In this document: positions 10,067 to 19,920 of the stretch, piece after piece
Layout of the letters: every line of letters begins with the position of its first letter
Numbering within the stretch: position 1 is the first letter of the stretch
From: Penium margaritaceum
Lineage: Eukaryota; Streptophyta; Zygnematophyceae; Desmidiales; Peniaceae
Direction of reading: 5' to 3'
Length of the DNA: 64,000 bases
NCBI GenBank assembly: GCA_023375785.1
Contig: SZWC01000573.1
Location: 261,076 to 325,075, forward strand
Translations under genes and position numbers: made by a program
The notes under the pieces: generated by a model
Seen by the model: the letters and a program-made list of their open reading frames with translations, nothing else
What the model was told of the DNA's origin: nothing
Database searches by the model: none

Positions 10067-10507
10067 TCAAGCTAGGTCGCGACAACGATAAACAAACAGG
10101 GACTTGCTAAACGCTAGCTGTCGACACTGCCCCTGCCCCTGCCACTGCCGTCGGCCCTTTGCTTTCAAGGGGTCGACGTCGTCGGCCTCGCTTCTGTCGT
10201 TCCAACGTGCGATGTCGCGTGCAACGTGCAGTTTTTTTATATTTTTGCGCATAGTGTGCAAAAAAGTGAGTGGACCACCACTCAACAATACACGAGCACG
10301 GCTATCCATGTCGGCAGGCCACATGCTGAATGCAAGAACGAACTCAACGATGCAAAATAGCCACGTTGTGGTGACGACATCGGACGGAAACTTGGAAATA
10401 AGCACCCCAGCCAAAACCGGGTGCAAAAGGCGACCATGTTGTTCAATATTTTGGCAAAAAATTGACAACATTACATTTTTGCTATTGTATTGGCCGTCGC
10501 ATCCCAT
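10067..10507 (-). CDS. Unrecognised 146-codon open frame
   Basis: The frame begins MGCDGQYNSKNVMLSIFCQN and holds a hydrophobic centre (TTTWLFCIVEFVLAFSMWP), then a basic half (TMRKNIKKLHVARDIARW). I do not recognise it. It lies between element A and the inverted TACCCAC cluster, so if those clusters bound a DNA transposon this could be a relic of its gene. The complementary strand is also open over nearly the same interval (10104-10511), which weakens the case for either. Confidence 0.2.
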   Translation of the reverse strand: MGCDGQYNSKNVMLSIFCQNIEQHGRLLHPVLAGVLISKFPSDVVTTTWLFCIVEFVLAFSMWPADMDSRARVLLSGGPLTFLHTMRKNIKKLHVARDIARWNDRSEADDVDPLKAKGRRQWQGQGQCRQLAFSKSLFVYRCRDLA

Positions 10508-10697
10508 GTAAACTATAAGAAATCAAAAATCATGATGAATCCGTAGAATCCTAAAATATAATAGCTATAGTACCCACCATTCCAAGAACATGCATATAAT
10601 ATTGGAATTCTAGTCATGATTTTTCAGAAGTGCATACTTCGGTCACGGTTACTCGGTATTTGCGTTTTGTGGACAATGTGGTCACGAGTTAAAACGA
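10508..10697. other. AT-rich unrecognised DNA
   Basis: The sequence is AT-rich and short, with no repeats or open frames of note. I see nothing to annotate. Confidence 0.6.
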
Positions 10698-10780
10698 GTG
10701 GGTAGTCTGGTCGTTTTTTGTATAGAGTGGGTATTCGAGAAGCACGAGGCTCGGAAGGTGGGTATAAGGGAAGTAATCCG
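10698..10780 (-). repeat. Inverted TACCCAC cluster, partner of 1899-2130
   Basis: GTGGGTA occurs at 10698-10704, 10727-10733 and 10758-10764, followed by AAGTAATCC at 10771-10779. Read on the minus strand this is GGATTACTT, a short spacer, then TACCCACC, the same order as at 1899-1916. It may be the other end of a DNA transposon into which copia A inserted. No coding evidence supports this. Confidence 0.4.
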
Positions 10781-11808
10781 TATGTTTTTTCCTTGGTCTG
10801 TAACCAACTGAAGCTGGGGGGCTACCTCAACACCAAAAGATCCCTGTAGTTAAACCCGAATCCCCATGTCATTAGGTCATGGCGGAGGGTATTGCCTGGG
10901 GATTTTCCAACATAATTTGGATCAAATGCTCAAAAGGAAAACGGAATTCCCCATCATGTAGTAGATGTTTTGTGACAAGGGCAGTGCAAAAGTCATCTTC
11001 AAAGGTGTTTAGCTCACCCCAAAGTTTTCAAGAAATATTTCCATGGATTACGGATGCAAATATCCGAACATGAATTTTAGATGTGTGGAAATTAGAGAAA
11101 ATATCTTGGTTGTGGGCGAGGAGAGTGGGTCGACCCATCAATCTTGCCAAACAAGGTAGGAATGTAATGCGGAAAACATACCAGGCCGCGTTACATACGT
11201 TGGGTTGAATGGGACCAAGGAGGAAGCCAATGATAATGGGAGTATTTTAGGGAATGTACACGCAGAGAAGGTCCGTAGGCGCTCGAGCAGGGGGACAATG
11301 CGGTGGCGGAGGAGGAAGTATTGTTCAATCGCTTCCTCATTTTTACATAACAGAAAGGCACTTGAGTCGTTACGGCGGAAAAGGAAGTATCGTGCTCTGA
11401 AAATGTAGCAAAAGAGGATCTTAGTTCGGACGTCTTTAACACAAAGTTATGACTGGTGAAAGTGGTGTTTACCGCATATGGAGCGCAAGTGAAATTGGGT
11501 ATCAGGAAGTTTTCCTCGTCAATCCTTCTCATAAGATATAGAGAGGTTTTGTCGCTTGAGGAGGAAGTGATGTACTCTATACAGAGTCAATGGCTATTGA
11601 GACCATCGATACGATGGAATGGCAAGTCCATCCAAGAGGAGCACCCAAGGATATGAAATCATCTTTACCACAATAATAAGGAAATCTACAGTTTGGCAGT
11701 TGGATCCGAAAGCGAGATAACAAAGATAATCACGTGACCAACGGTTTGTATCTAGAGACTCAAAAACTGAATTCTTAATAAACTGCACTCAAAACTTTAG
11801 CGGATGAA
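10781..11808. other. Unrecognised DNA, no gene supported
   Basis: Only short open frames occur, the longest 113 codons at 11191-11532 (-), with no domain. Composition is close to even and there are no tandem repeats. It could be old repeat DNA or host intergenic sequence. Confidence 0.5.
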
Positions 11809-12010
11809 AGGGCATAATAACCCTCCTTCCCCATCCGCAAGGGGGTTAGTGACACCCTGCGCTAAACAAATAAGACTCTCCCGCTCGGTGGTTTAAAAGA
11901 AGAAAACCAGACTGTCCACTCACTTCACCATGCTCGTTCAGCGGCATGCCGCGCTAATCGAGCAAAATGAAGTGAGGCATGTAAATCCCCCTCGCGATAC
12001 TCGCTCTCAC
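11809..12010 (+). repeat. Dispersed repeat, copy 1 (second copy near 62911)
   Basis: Shared landmarks with 62911-63115, in the same order and orientation, are GGGCATAATAA, AGGGGGTTRGTGACACCCT, CACTTCACCATGCTCG, AGCGGCATG, GGCATGT and a GCGAT..TCGCTC end. The centre forms a hairpin: CACTTCA at 11921-11927 pairs with TGAAGTG at 11968-11974, enclosing a second stem (GCTCG...CGAGC). No coding potential. Family unknown. Confidence 0.7.
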
Positions 12011-12163
12011 ATAAGCAACGCCCGTTCAGTTTTGTTACGCCGAACGGAACGTGCTGTATTATCGCAATTATTCAAAGGGATGAGGTGCGGGGCAAAGGAG
12101 AATTTGGGAATTTGAGATGAATGGATTATTTGAATCAATCAATAAGTGTGCTTTGATGACAAT
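12011..12163. other. Short spacer before the gypsy LTR
   Basis: About 150 bp with nothing recognised lie between the dispersed repeat and the inferred outer end of the gypsy LTR. Confidence 0.5.
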
Positions 12164-12565
12164 TGTTGAGTGCATTAAGCACATATACAATGCTAGGAAT
12201 GAGAATGGGGTGTAAGTCGGGTCATCGGCGTTTGAGCCAAACGACGCATGCGAGGTCGGGCCATGAGTGGTATGTTCAAGAAGCTCCGCCGAGAAGTTGG
12301 GGGGCTTCAAGAATATCACGGTGCTTCTTCATGAAAAAGAAGCGTCTTCAAGCAGTCGAACGAACAATATCAAAACATCAGTATAGTTTGCGACACTTCT
12401 GTCAACCAATCTGAAATGGAACACCAGAGGTCGGGGCAATCGGCCAAAATGCCCTCGGCCGAACATCGGAAAAATCTGGAAGTCGTCACGCGGTGGGCCA
12501 CAAATGCAATGACAAAAATTCACACACACGAGTTTTAGGGACTCCTGTATGTCAAGGATGCAACA
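12164..12565 (-). repeat. Probable 3' LTR of gypsy element B
   Basis: The inner end is firm: the purine tract at 12566-12582 (minus strand) is followed by TGTTGCATCC starting at 12565. The outer end is inferred at 12164, where TGTTG on the plus strand would complete a 5-bp TGTTG...CAACA terminal inversion, giving 402 bp. No second LTR is present to confirm it. Confidence 0.5.
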
Positions 12566-12582
12566 CTTCCCCCCCCCTTTTA
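12566..12582 (-). other. Polypurine tract of gypsy element B
   Basis: On the minus strand AAAAGGGGGGGGGAAG directly precedes the TGTTG start of the LTR. Confidence 0.75.
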
Positions 12583-12599
12583 GCCGGGACGTAGCGGCG

Positions 12600-12785
12600 C
12601 ACTAGCAGACGTAGGCCGGTGTTGGCAAATGCAGCCGTCGATAAGATGATCAACGTCCTGGAGGTTGTTGTAGGGCTCCCAGCTGTTACGCGTAGCGTCG
12701 TTGCCGTGCCACTTGACCATATACTCGGTCGTTTTCCTATAATGTTGGTGTCAATGGATATCTTCATACCTATTCCGTATCTCTG
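12600..12785 (-). pseudogene. Chromodomain of gypsy element B (fossil)
   Basis: The minus strand reads EYMVKWHGND near 12700-12730, then NSWEPYNNLQDVDHLIDGC. VKWxG and SWEP are the core chromodomain signatures. Chromodomains at the integrase C-terminus define chromoviruses and guide integration to particular chromatin. Confidence 0.85.
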
Positions 12786-13925
12786 TCAACTTGCAGAGGA
12801 GGTAGAGGTGTGATGTCTATGCCCGGGAAATTCGTGCTCGATTCCTGATATAGCTTGAGCTTGCTGATGTGGAAGACACGGTGGATCGCCATGTTTTCAG
12901 GGCGACAAATTCGAGTGACGACTGAAGTTTGCATTTGCTCGATCTCAAATGGGACCAACAATCGGGGTTTGAGCTTCACGGAGTCATGTCTTTGGAGTTT
13001 TATACTCGCAAAGCTGAGGAGGACGCGATCACCAATGCTAAACACTTCATCGCTGTGATGTTGGTCTGCTGCTCGCTTCATAGCTGCTTGCGTCTTTGCG
13101 AGGGTCTATTGTGTTTCCTCCGAGATGCTCGCAAAGTTGCAGCAATGAATGTCAACCGCAGGAATATACTCTAACTCTTCAATCCAGTCAATATGGCGGG
13201 AAGTTTGTCATACACCACCTTGAAAGGTGTTTCACCAGTTGCAGTGAAAATGGAGGATGTGTATGCGAGTTTGGCGGTTGGTAGCTTTGTTGCCCAATCG
13301 GCGTTGTGTGCCTTGCATAAATCTTGGAGAAGTTGTTCGAGCATCTTGTTGTTTCACTCAGTTTGCCCATCTGTTTGAGGATGGAAAGCCGTAGGTAGCT
13401 GGATCCGACTATCATAGTGTGTCATCAGTTCAGGCAAGAAACGGCTAGAAAAGCGGTCTTCTTTGTTGCTGATGATGGTTTGTGGCACACCTTGCAACTG
13501 CACGATCTATTTTAAAAACATTCGTGTTGTTCCTTCTACGGTCACAATGGTCATCGTTTGAATGAAGTGTGTATTTTGAGAAAACCTGTCCACCACGACA
13601 AGGATGGCGTCATACCCCTTGGAGATGGCAAAAAGTCTCATCACAAAATCCATGCTGATGTTGGCCCACGGTTTCGTCGGAATGGGTAGGGGTTAAAGAA
13701 GACGAGGTGGCTGTGTGTGCCAAGATTTTTGCCTCTGATAGGTGTCGCACGATTTGTAGAAGGCTGCCACAGCGATCTACATCTTGTCCCACCAATAGTG
13801 CTTTGCAAGCTTCTTGAGCGTCTTGACCTCGCCAAAGTGTCCAATTGGACTGCTTTGGTGGCATTCCTCCAATAGCATTTGTCGTACTTCCTCGTTTTGA
13901 AGAATGATGACCTCGCGAGTAAATC
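12786..13925 (-). pseudogene. Integrase region of gypsy element B (fossil)
   Basis: From high to low coordinate: an H2C2 finger (HQSSPIGHFGEVKTLKKL, KSCDTYQRQK) around 13750-13860, a core with ISMDFVMRL and [18 protein letters not shown] (about 13560-13660), FHPQTDGQTE near 13360-13390, then GDRVLLS (about 13010-13030) and VFHISKLK (12850-12880). These are standard gypsy integrase landmarks. Confidence 0.88.
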
Positions 13926-14400
13926 GCTGTCGCTAGTAAGGGTCATCGAACCAAAACCTTGTTTTGTCATACCCCCCAAACTCCTCGTTACCTTTTGCGA
14001 TCAACCTCACGAGGTACGGGTCTCGTTTGAGGAACAACGTGCTAATCTCAGCCATCAAATATGGTCGCCGACAGAGAGCATCCGCCACACTTGTTTTTCC
14101 AGGCCGGTACTCGATGTCGTAGTCGGAGTTGGACTTGAGGAACTCCATCCACCAAGTTTGTCGACGGCTTTGATTCGGCTAGGTCTTGAGATTTTTTAGG
14201 GAGTGATGGTCAATACAGATGATGCAACACCGACATTCCAAGTAGCACCGCCTCGTCTTGAACGTGGGCTCGACTGCGAGCATCTCCTTTTCGTACACTA
14301 CGTAGTTCAACACTGGTTTTCTCGACATGTACGTAACCGATTGTTCTCCGCCGCCGTAGTCTTGGAGGAGAACGGCTTTGATGGCTTGATCGAGCACATC
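13926..14400 (-). pseudogene. RNase H region of gypsy element B (fossil)
   Basis: The minus strand carries AVLLQDYGGGEQSVTYMSRK, VYEKEMLAV and IDHHSLKNLKT (14180-14395), then DYDIEYRPGKTSVADALCRR (about 14055-14120). These correspond to the gypsy RT/RNase H domain and its C-terminal YRPGKxNVVADALSRR signature. Confidence 0.88.
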
Positions 14401-14938
14401 GAGGACTGGCAGAAGAAGGGTGTGATTTCACCAAAGTGCATGTTTGTTCTGCAGGTCTCTAATTTGATCTCGGGCTCATAAAAGAGATTGCAGGAGGAGT
14501 TGAGGGTAAAGCCAATGGACATGCAGCGTGTGGTGCGATGACCTACTTTGGAGAGTTGAGTGTTGGCCCTGTCAGCCTTGTTGAGTAAAACATAGGCTGT
14601 TGAGCCCCATACTCGCAATTTGGAGACATCAGGCTTGTAACCCACCCAGATGTCTGCTGGGGTAATATCGGGTAGATGCATGGCTGAATAGTAATTATGG
14701 ACTCTGGTGGCATAGCGGATTGCATAGGTCCAAAATGTCTCTGAAGCTCCGGCATGTACGACAAGAGTATGAGTGAGAGCAACAAGGACACTGTTGCATC
14801 TTTGTGCTACTCGGTTCTGCTCCGGTGCTTCAGGAACACTCATTTCATGACCGATGCCTCCTTCCGCAAGAAACCATTGAAGTTCATGTGAGAGGAATTC
14901 ACTACACCTGTCAGTCCAGATTGTTGGAAATGTGGCTC
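14400..14938 (-). mobile_element. Copia element E, downstream fragment (integrase core second half), broken
   Basis: The minus strand reads TDRCSEFLSHELQWFLAEGG, APEQNRVAQRCNSVLVALTH, TRVHNYYSAMHLPDITPADI and VSKLRVWGSTAYVLLNKADR. This is the second half of a copia integrase core. The first half lies at 20619-20825, beyond element D, so D inserted within the integrase part of E. The fragment stops at about 14400 against gypsy B. It is a fossil with a few breaks. Confidence 0.82.
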
Positions 14939-15637
14939 CAACGTGGCCTAACCACGTCCTGAGGTTCACAGCCATTTTGGGCAGCAGTCTTAGAGGAAGT
15001 GTGTTCTTCATGGCCGCCACACACTATGTGAGCAGAGTTCTGACGGAATTCAGCAACACCCAAAGTTCAAAGAGCTGAGAATTAATCTTGAGTGGATGTT
15101 TGGACAAGGACCACGTCAGAAAAGTTATAGGGCTAGTCACAAGCTTTCCAACACACTAAACTGTGCGCTATGTGGACCACCGTAACGCCCAATACGTGAT
15201 TCGGAGTGCATCATTAAGTCTTTGTCCCTGATAGAGCACTAGCGCGAATGACGGGCACCCGAAGCGCCCTGGACCCCAATGAAGCACCGGTCCGCCATTC
15301 CGAAGCGCGTATGGCTCCAATGAACCATGGGATATTGCTGCTAGCATCCCCCAAGGGGCGCCTCGGCCATGATGTGCGTGGTGGGAGTCGAACTGGTCAC
15401 CGCCGGATCAATTTTCCAGCCGGTACCAATTGTGCCATCCAAACCCGGACGGCAAGCACCACCTCCCAACTTTCACGAACCATAACACCCTCAATTATTA
15501 CCCGATTTTTGTGATTCAAATTTCAGCTGGTCCAGCACGTTCTCTAGTTTCTGAAACATTCATCCATGCATGCAAACGTGCCCTTTACAAGGATCTGGAG
15601 TCATCTCCCTGACAAACGGCGACTCCAGGACATGGCA
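14939..15637 (-). repeat. 3' LTR of copia element D
   Basis: About 699 bp matching 19921-20618 in direct orientation. On the minus strand it starts TGCCATGTCCTGGAG. A tRNA-like or pol III-promoter-like stretch occurs on the minus strand at about 15380-15443 in this copy and at the same offset in the other LTR. Confidence 0.92.
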
Positions 15638-15650
15638 TATCTCCCCCTTG
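15638..15650 (-). other. Polypurine tract of element D
   Basis: CAAGGGGGAGATA on the minus strand immediately precedes the TGCCATG start of the 3' LTR. Element C has a nearly identical tract (27842-27853). Confidence 0.8.
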
Positions 15651-15799
15651 CACCTACCATGCCGGATGCCTCTGTGCTCCCTCCGGCTCATCTTCCATAG
15701 TGCTCTTGAGATCATCATAGTCCATAAGTCCAAGGCCTGCCACATTGAGGACATTCCAATCTCTGGGCTGCGTCTTGGTCAAGCAATCCGCAAGCATGT

Positions 15800-16440
15800 G
15801 TGTCGTACTACAATGTTGTACCACAACCCGTCCCTTTTAGACCATGTTGCACGCATCGTGATAGCACATGTCCATGTGCTTTGCCCACATGTGCTGCTTT
15901 AGATAATGGGTCAGCAGGATGGAGCCGGTGTGTTCCTCTTGTACCACCGTAGGCTCCTATTGCGGCACGCCAAGCTCCCCCTATAGCCTGCGGAGCCAAA
16001 CCGCCTCCTTGACCGCTTAGGCCAACGCGATGTACTCCTCTTCCACTGTGGAGGTGGCGACGCAGTCCTTTCTTCTGCTGCACCAAGAGACTGCTGTACC
16101 TGTGAGGAAGAACACGTAGCCGGAGGTGGACTTCCGCTTGTCCATGTCGCTGGCATGGTCTGCATCCGTGTAGCAGACCAGACGCAAGAGGTCGGTCCTC
16201 CTCTTGCGGTCGAACCTCAGGCACGCGTGTCGCGTTGCCTGCAGGTAGTAGGGGATGCGCTTGACCGCCTTCCAGTATAGTGGCCCTGGATCAGCCACGT
16301 ACCTGCTCACTTGACCCACCGCGTAGGCCAGGTCCGGTCGAGTCGCCAACATGGCGTACATGAGTCTGCCCACCGTGGACTGGTACAGGATCCCCGCCAT
16401 GTCCTCCCGTTCTTCTTTTGTTTGTGGCGACATTGCCGCG
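15800..16440 (-). pseudogene. RNase H region of copia element D (fossil)
   Basis: The minus strand carries GRLMYAMLATRPDLAYAVGQ, CYTDADHASDMDKRKSTSGY, VFFLTGTAVSWCSRRKDCVA and EEEYIALA (16017-16400). These are copia RNase H landmarks and match element C closely. Confidence 0.88.
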
Positions 16441-16559
16441 CTCAGGTCACATGTTGTGGAGACCGGACTGCCAACTGGTTTTCAGTCCTCCATATCGTAC
16501 CGCTTCAGTACTTTGCCGATGTACTTGGCCTGCCTCAGCTCAAGAGTGCGCACCCTCCG

Positions 16560-17340
16560 TTTCCGCGTTATGCTCACCCTGAGGTAGCACTCCAACTACT
16601 TCATGTTGGACACCTGAAATCTGCTGCTTAGCTACTCCTTCAGCTGCTGTAGAGCCAGTAGATCAGAGGAACAAAAAATCAGGTCGTCCACGTAGAGTGC
16701 GACAATCTGATGGAGCTCGTTATTGCACCGCACGTATACACTGTGATCTGATTCATAGTGCTTGAAGCCAAGCTACTCCATGTAGCCGTCCATCTCTTGG
16801 TACCAGCACTGCAACGATTGTTTTTAGCCGTACAAGGATTTATGGAGCTTACACACCTTGCCCTCCGGCGTGTCCACTCCCTCCGGCACCTCCATGAAGA
16901 TCTCCTTGTTAAGGATGCCGTTTAAGAATGGAGTTTTCACATCAGCTCCATGCCCTCGGCAGCTGCCACGGCGAGGATGGCCTAGATGCTCGTGAACTTG
17001 GTGACGGGGGCCAACGTCTCATCGTAGTGCTCGCCCTTGCGTTGTGCAAACCCCTTTGCCACCAACCGCGCCTTGTACTTCTCTACTTTACCCTCCTTGG
17101 TAGACTTAGTTTTGAAAACCCGCTTGGAGCCGATGACCTTAGCGTCTTTCGGCCGGTCCACGAGCTCCCAAGTATCGTTGTCGACAATGGACGCCAGCTC
17201 TGACTTGATAGCTGCGTCCCACTGCTCCGCTTTGGGTCGTGCAAGCGGCTCTTACATGGTAATCAGCTCTGCTGCGGATGTCATCATGCACCACGCCATG
17301 CTGATCTAGCTGCCTGTTATTGCGTCGTACTGTTTTGCCG
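16560..17340 (-). pseudogene. Reverse transcriptase region of copia element D (fossil)
   Basis: Minus-strand landmarks include a YKARLVAKGFAQRKGEHY-like segment (about 17030-17085), FLNGILNKEIFMEVPEGV (16870-16930), an LYG.K..LQCWYQ segment (about 16800-16850) and YVDDLIF at 16674-16694. Order and motifs are those of copia RVT_2. Confidence 0.82.
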
Positions 17341-17344
17341 CATT

Positions 17345-18440
17345 CCGCTGCCTTTGGCTGCGTCACGGTGATTTTGGTGACGTCGGCGACGAGTTCTGCT
17401 ACCGCTCCACGGTAGCTCTGTTTGTGTCCTTTGCCTCCTCTGCTTCGGCTATTGTGTCCATTGCCTCTGCCACACCTACGTTTGCACCATTGCCTTGCTG
17501 CAACCCAGCACCATTGCACTCTGAAGATGCTTTGTACGTGTCAGCGTCCGCCGGCTCACCCTCATGGGTTAGGAGCTACAACCACTCCCCCTGGTTCGGA
17601 GAGCCCACCATGCCGATGTCACTTGCTACTGCTGTAGGTCTGCTGCCCGTCGAACTCAACGCTACGGCTGCTGAAGACCTCCTCCTTGCTCACATTGTAG
17701 AGCCAGTACGCCTTGAGCGCGCTCTTGTAGCCAAGGAAGAGACACGGCTTGGTACGCGGGTCCAGTTTTCCGTCATGCCGTTGTGCCGTCTGCACCATCA
17801 CGTGCGCCTTGAACCCCAAGACCTTCAGGTGTGCCACACTCGGCTTGCACCCACTCCATACCTTCTGCGGCGTCTTCCAGCCACTCTTCCCCTTCAGCAC
17901 CGCCGTTGGGGTCAGGTTGATGGTGTAGCTTGCCATAAAACCACTTCCGTCCAGAAGCTCCGCGGCAATCCTGTGTCAACGAGCATTGTCCGTAGCATGC
18001 TCAGTAGCGTCTCATTTGCGGTCTCCGCCACGCCATAAGATTGTGGCGAGTAGGGAGTTGTGTGCTCCCACTTGATGCCCTACTGCTTTAGACACCCACT
18101 GCAGCCCACGTAATCTCCGCCGTTGTTGCTTTCTAGCGCATTAACCTTGCGGCCAGTTTACTTCTCCATCGCTGTGACGTACTCCTTCAGCCGGTCCAAC
18201 ACCATGCCTTTTTGCTACATGAAGTACACGTAGAGTTTTTTTTTGCAGTCATCGATGAAGGTGACAAAGTACCGCGCACCGCCTTTTGACGGTGTTTTGA
18301 ACGGTCCACACACATCGTTGTGCATGATCTCCAGCAGGTCCAGGGCGCCCCCTAGGTTCTCGTTGAACGGCTTGCGCCTCGCTTGTCCAAAATGCAAGGC
18401 TTGCACTATTTGTGCAGTGCTGAATATGCTGCCACGTCTG
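17345..18440 (-). pseudogene. Integrase region and linker of copia element D (fossil)
   Basis: The minus strand carries QALHFGQARRKPFNENLG (the HHCC-to-core transition), LLEIMHNDVCGPF, ARYFVTFIDDCKKKLYVYFM (18215-18300), then KVWSGCKPSVAHLKVLGFKA and LDPRTKPCLFLGYKSALKAY (17690-17880). These are the copia integrase core and C-terminal part. A low-complexity linker follows toward RT. Confidence 0.85.
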
Positions 18441-19000
18441 CTGCTCCGGTGATGTCGAGGCGGAGTACCATGACACGCTTTGCCATCTCTTTCACGACTG
18501 TGGGCGATGAAAGACGCAGCCGTCGGTGGCAGAGCTCCAGATCAGGTCCCCCTCCTTTGACCAAGTTGACGGCGTATTCCTACGAATCTGTTACGTCTGT
18601 TGCGAGGATCACCTTCATCTCCACGAAGTAGAAACCGCCCTCACGCTTCGCCTCCAGCACAACTTCACCACCACTGTCCATGCACACTACTGTGCCTTTC
18701 CTGCGGAAGAGCACCTCATACCCCTTATCCGTCAAGTGACTAACACTTTGAATGTCAGCCAAGCCGGGGGCATGCTGGAAATCATGGATGACACGCAACA
18801 TCTTCTTACTATTCACCTCCACGTCCACCTCAATGTCTCCTTGGCCGGCCGCAGCTCGACTTTGTCGTTCGCGACCACAAGAGACTTGATAGATTTTGTG
18901 TAGCGGATAGACCCCACCTTCTCGACTTGGGTGTGCACCTTGGCGCTGGAATCCAGGCGCCGCGTGTTGGCCCCTTTGAGGTTGTGGTTCCTGGTACCAT
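18441..19000 (-). pseudogene. Protease and GAG-pre-integrase region of copia element D (fossil)
   Basis: The minus strand reads MLRVIHDFQHAPGLADIQSV and LTDKGYEVLFRRKGTVVCMD (about 18640-18800), homologous to the protease C-terminal part of element C (LHMPNFGANLLSMSRLTDKG). A histidine/cysteine pre-integrase finger follows. Confidence 0.75.
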
Positions 19001-19860
19001 TGAGGAGTGCCTTCTTCCCTTTGGCGTCCTTGCTGCCGGCCTTCGCCTCCTCCGGGCACTTGCAGGCCCAATGGCTCTCCTTGCCGCGATTGCGGCACAT
19101 ACCTTTCTTGACGCCCTTCTTGTCGCCACCCCCTTTCTATTGCCTCCCTTGCTGCCGCTGTCGCAACTACGTGTTTTGGTGACTAGGACCAATGAGGACA
19201 ACGAGGCCTCGCCACCGATGCGACGGTGCACCGCTTTGTGGATGCATTCGGCAACTGCGCCATAGGTGAGTTTGTCTTTCGTCCATACCGAGGACAGTAA
19301 TGAGGGGGTTCCAACTGTCAGGTAGATCCATGAGGAGGGTAATTGCCTGCATTTGAGAGTCAATTTTCTACCCCATATCATTGCATTGCAAGGCTAGCGA
19401 CTCAATCTGCTGCACAGCAGCGAGGATGTCCTCGCCCTCCTCGATTCTCACCGCTAGAAGTTGCTTCATCGCGAAGATGCGGTTCGCAAGCAACGCCGGT
19501 TGGTGGACGGTAAAAAGCTTTTTCCACGCCTTGGCTGCCAACATGCAGCCTTGGAAGTAGCCCCACTGAGTCTCGACAGTGGATAGCAGCAGGAGCATGA
19601 GCGCCTCGGTGTTTTTCTTTGCAAAGACCTGCTTCTACTAGTCTATCGTAGTCTTCTCGTCGAGTACATCAGTGTCCTTCATCAGGTTGAGTAGTCCCTT
19701 GTGTGCAAGGTGGATCTCAAAGTGCCACCTCCACAAACCAAAGCCAAGGCCACCCACAAATTTCTGGATCAGCTGCGACTCCGTCCTCAGAACCATGTTG
19801 CGCTTCTGATATCCGGGTCGTCAAATGTTGACAGGGAGGTTGTCTGAAACGTTCCTCCTG
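19001..19860 (-). pseudogene. Gag region of copia element D (fossil)
   Basis: Minus-strand sequence includes CMLAAKAWKKLFTVHQPALL, ANRIFAMKQLLAVRIEEGED and ILAAVQQIESLALQCNDMG (19370-19560). This is a UBN2-type copia gag, homologous to element C gag (CTEAWKKLCTIYQSTNLANQ). A zinc-knuckle-like stretch (CRNRGKESHWACKC) lies at about 19055-19100. Confidence 0.83.
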
Positions 19861-19895
19861 GCCGCTGCGAAACCGTGAACGTTTGGGACCGGTCA

Positions 19896-19909
19896 GGGTC
19901 GTGGGCCCA
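19896..19909 (-). other. Primer-binding site of element D
   Basis: TGGGCCCACGACCC on the minus strand lies 11 bases inside the 5' LTR, after AAAGGGTTA. Element C has the same spacer and TGGGCCCACG core, so both probably prime from the same tRNA. It is not the usual initiator-Met site. Confidence 0.6.
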
Positions 19910-19920
19910 TAACCCTTTAC

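Larger units (their letters stand above)
12164..14400 (-). mobile_element. Ty3/gypsy chromovirus B, 3' part only, broken
   Basis: Reading down the minus strand from about 14400 the order is RNase H, integrase with H2C2 zinc finger, chromodomain, polypurine tract, 3' LTR. That is the 3' half of a gypsy chromovirus. Gag, protease, most of RT and the 5' LTR are absent: at about 14400 the sequence passes into copia element E. The coding part is a fossil with several breaks. No LTR pair is available for dating. Confidence 0.85.
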
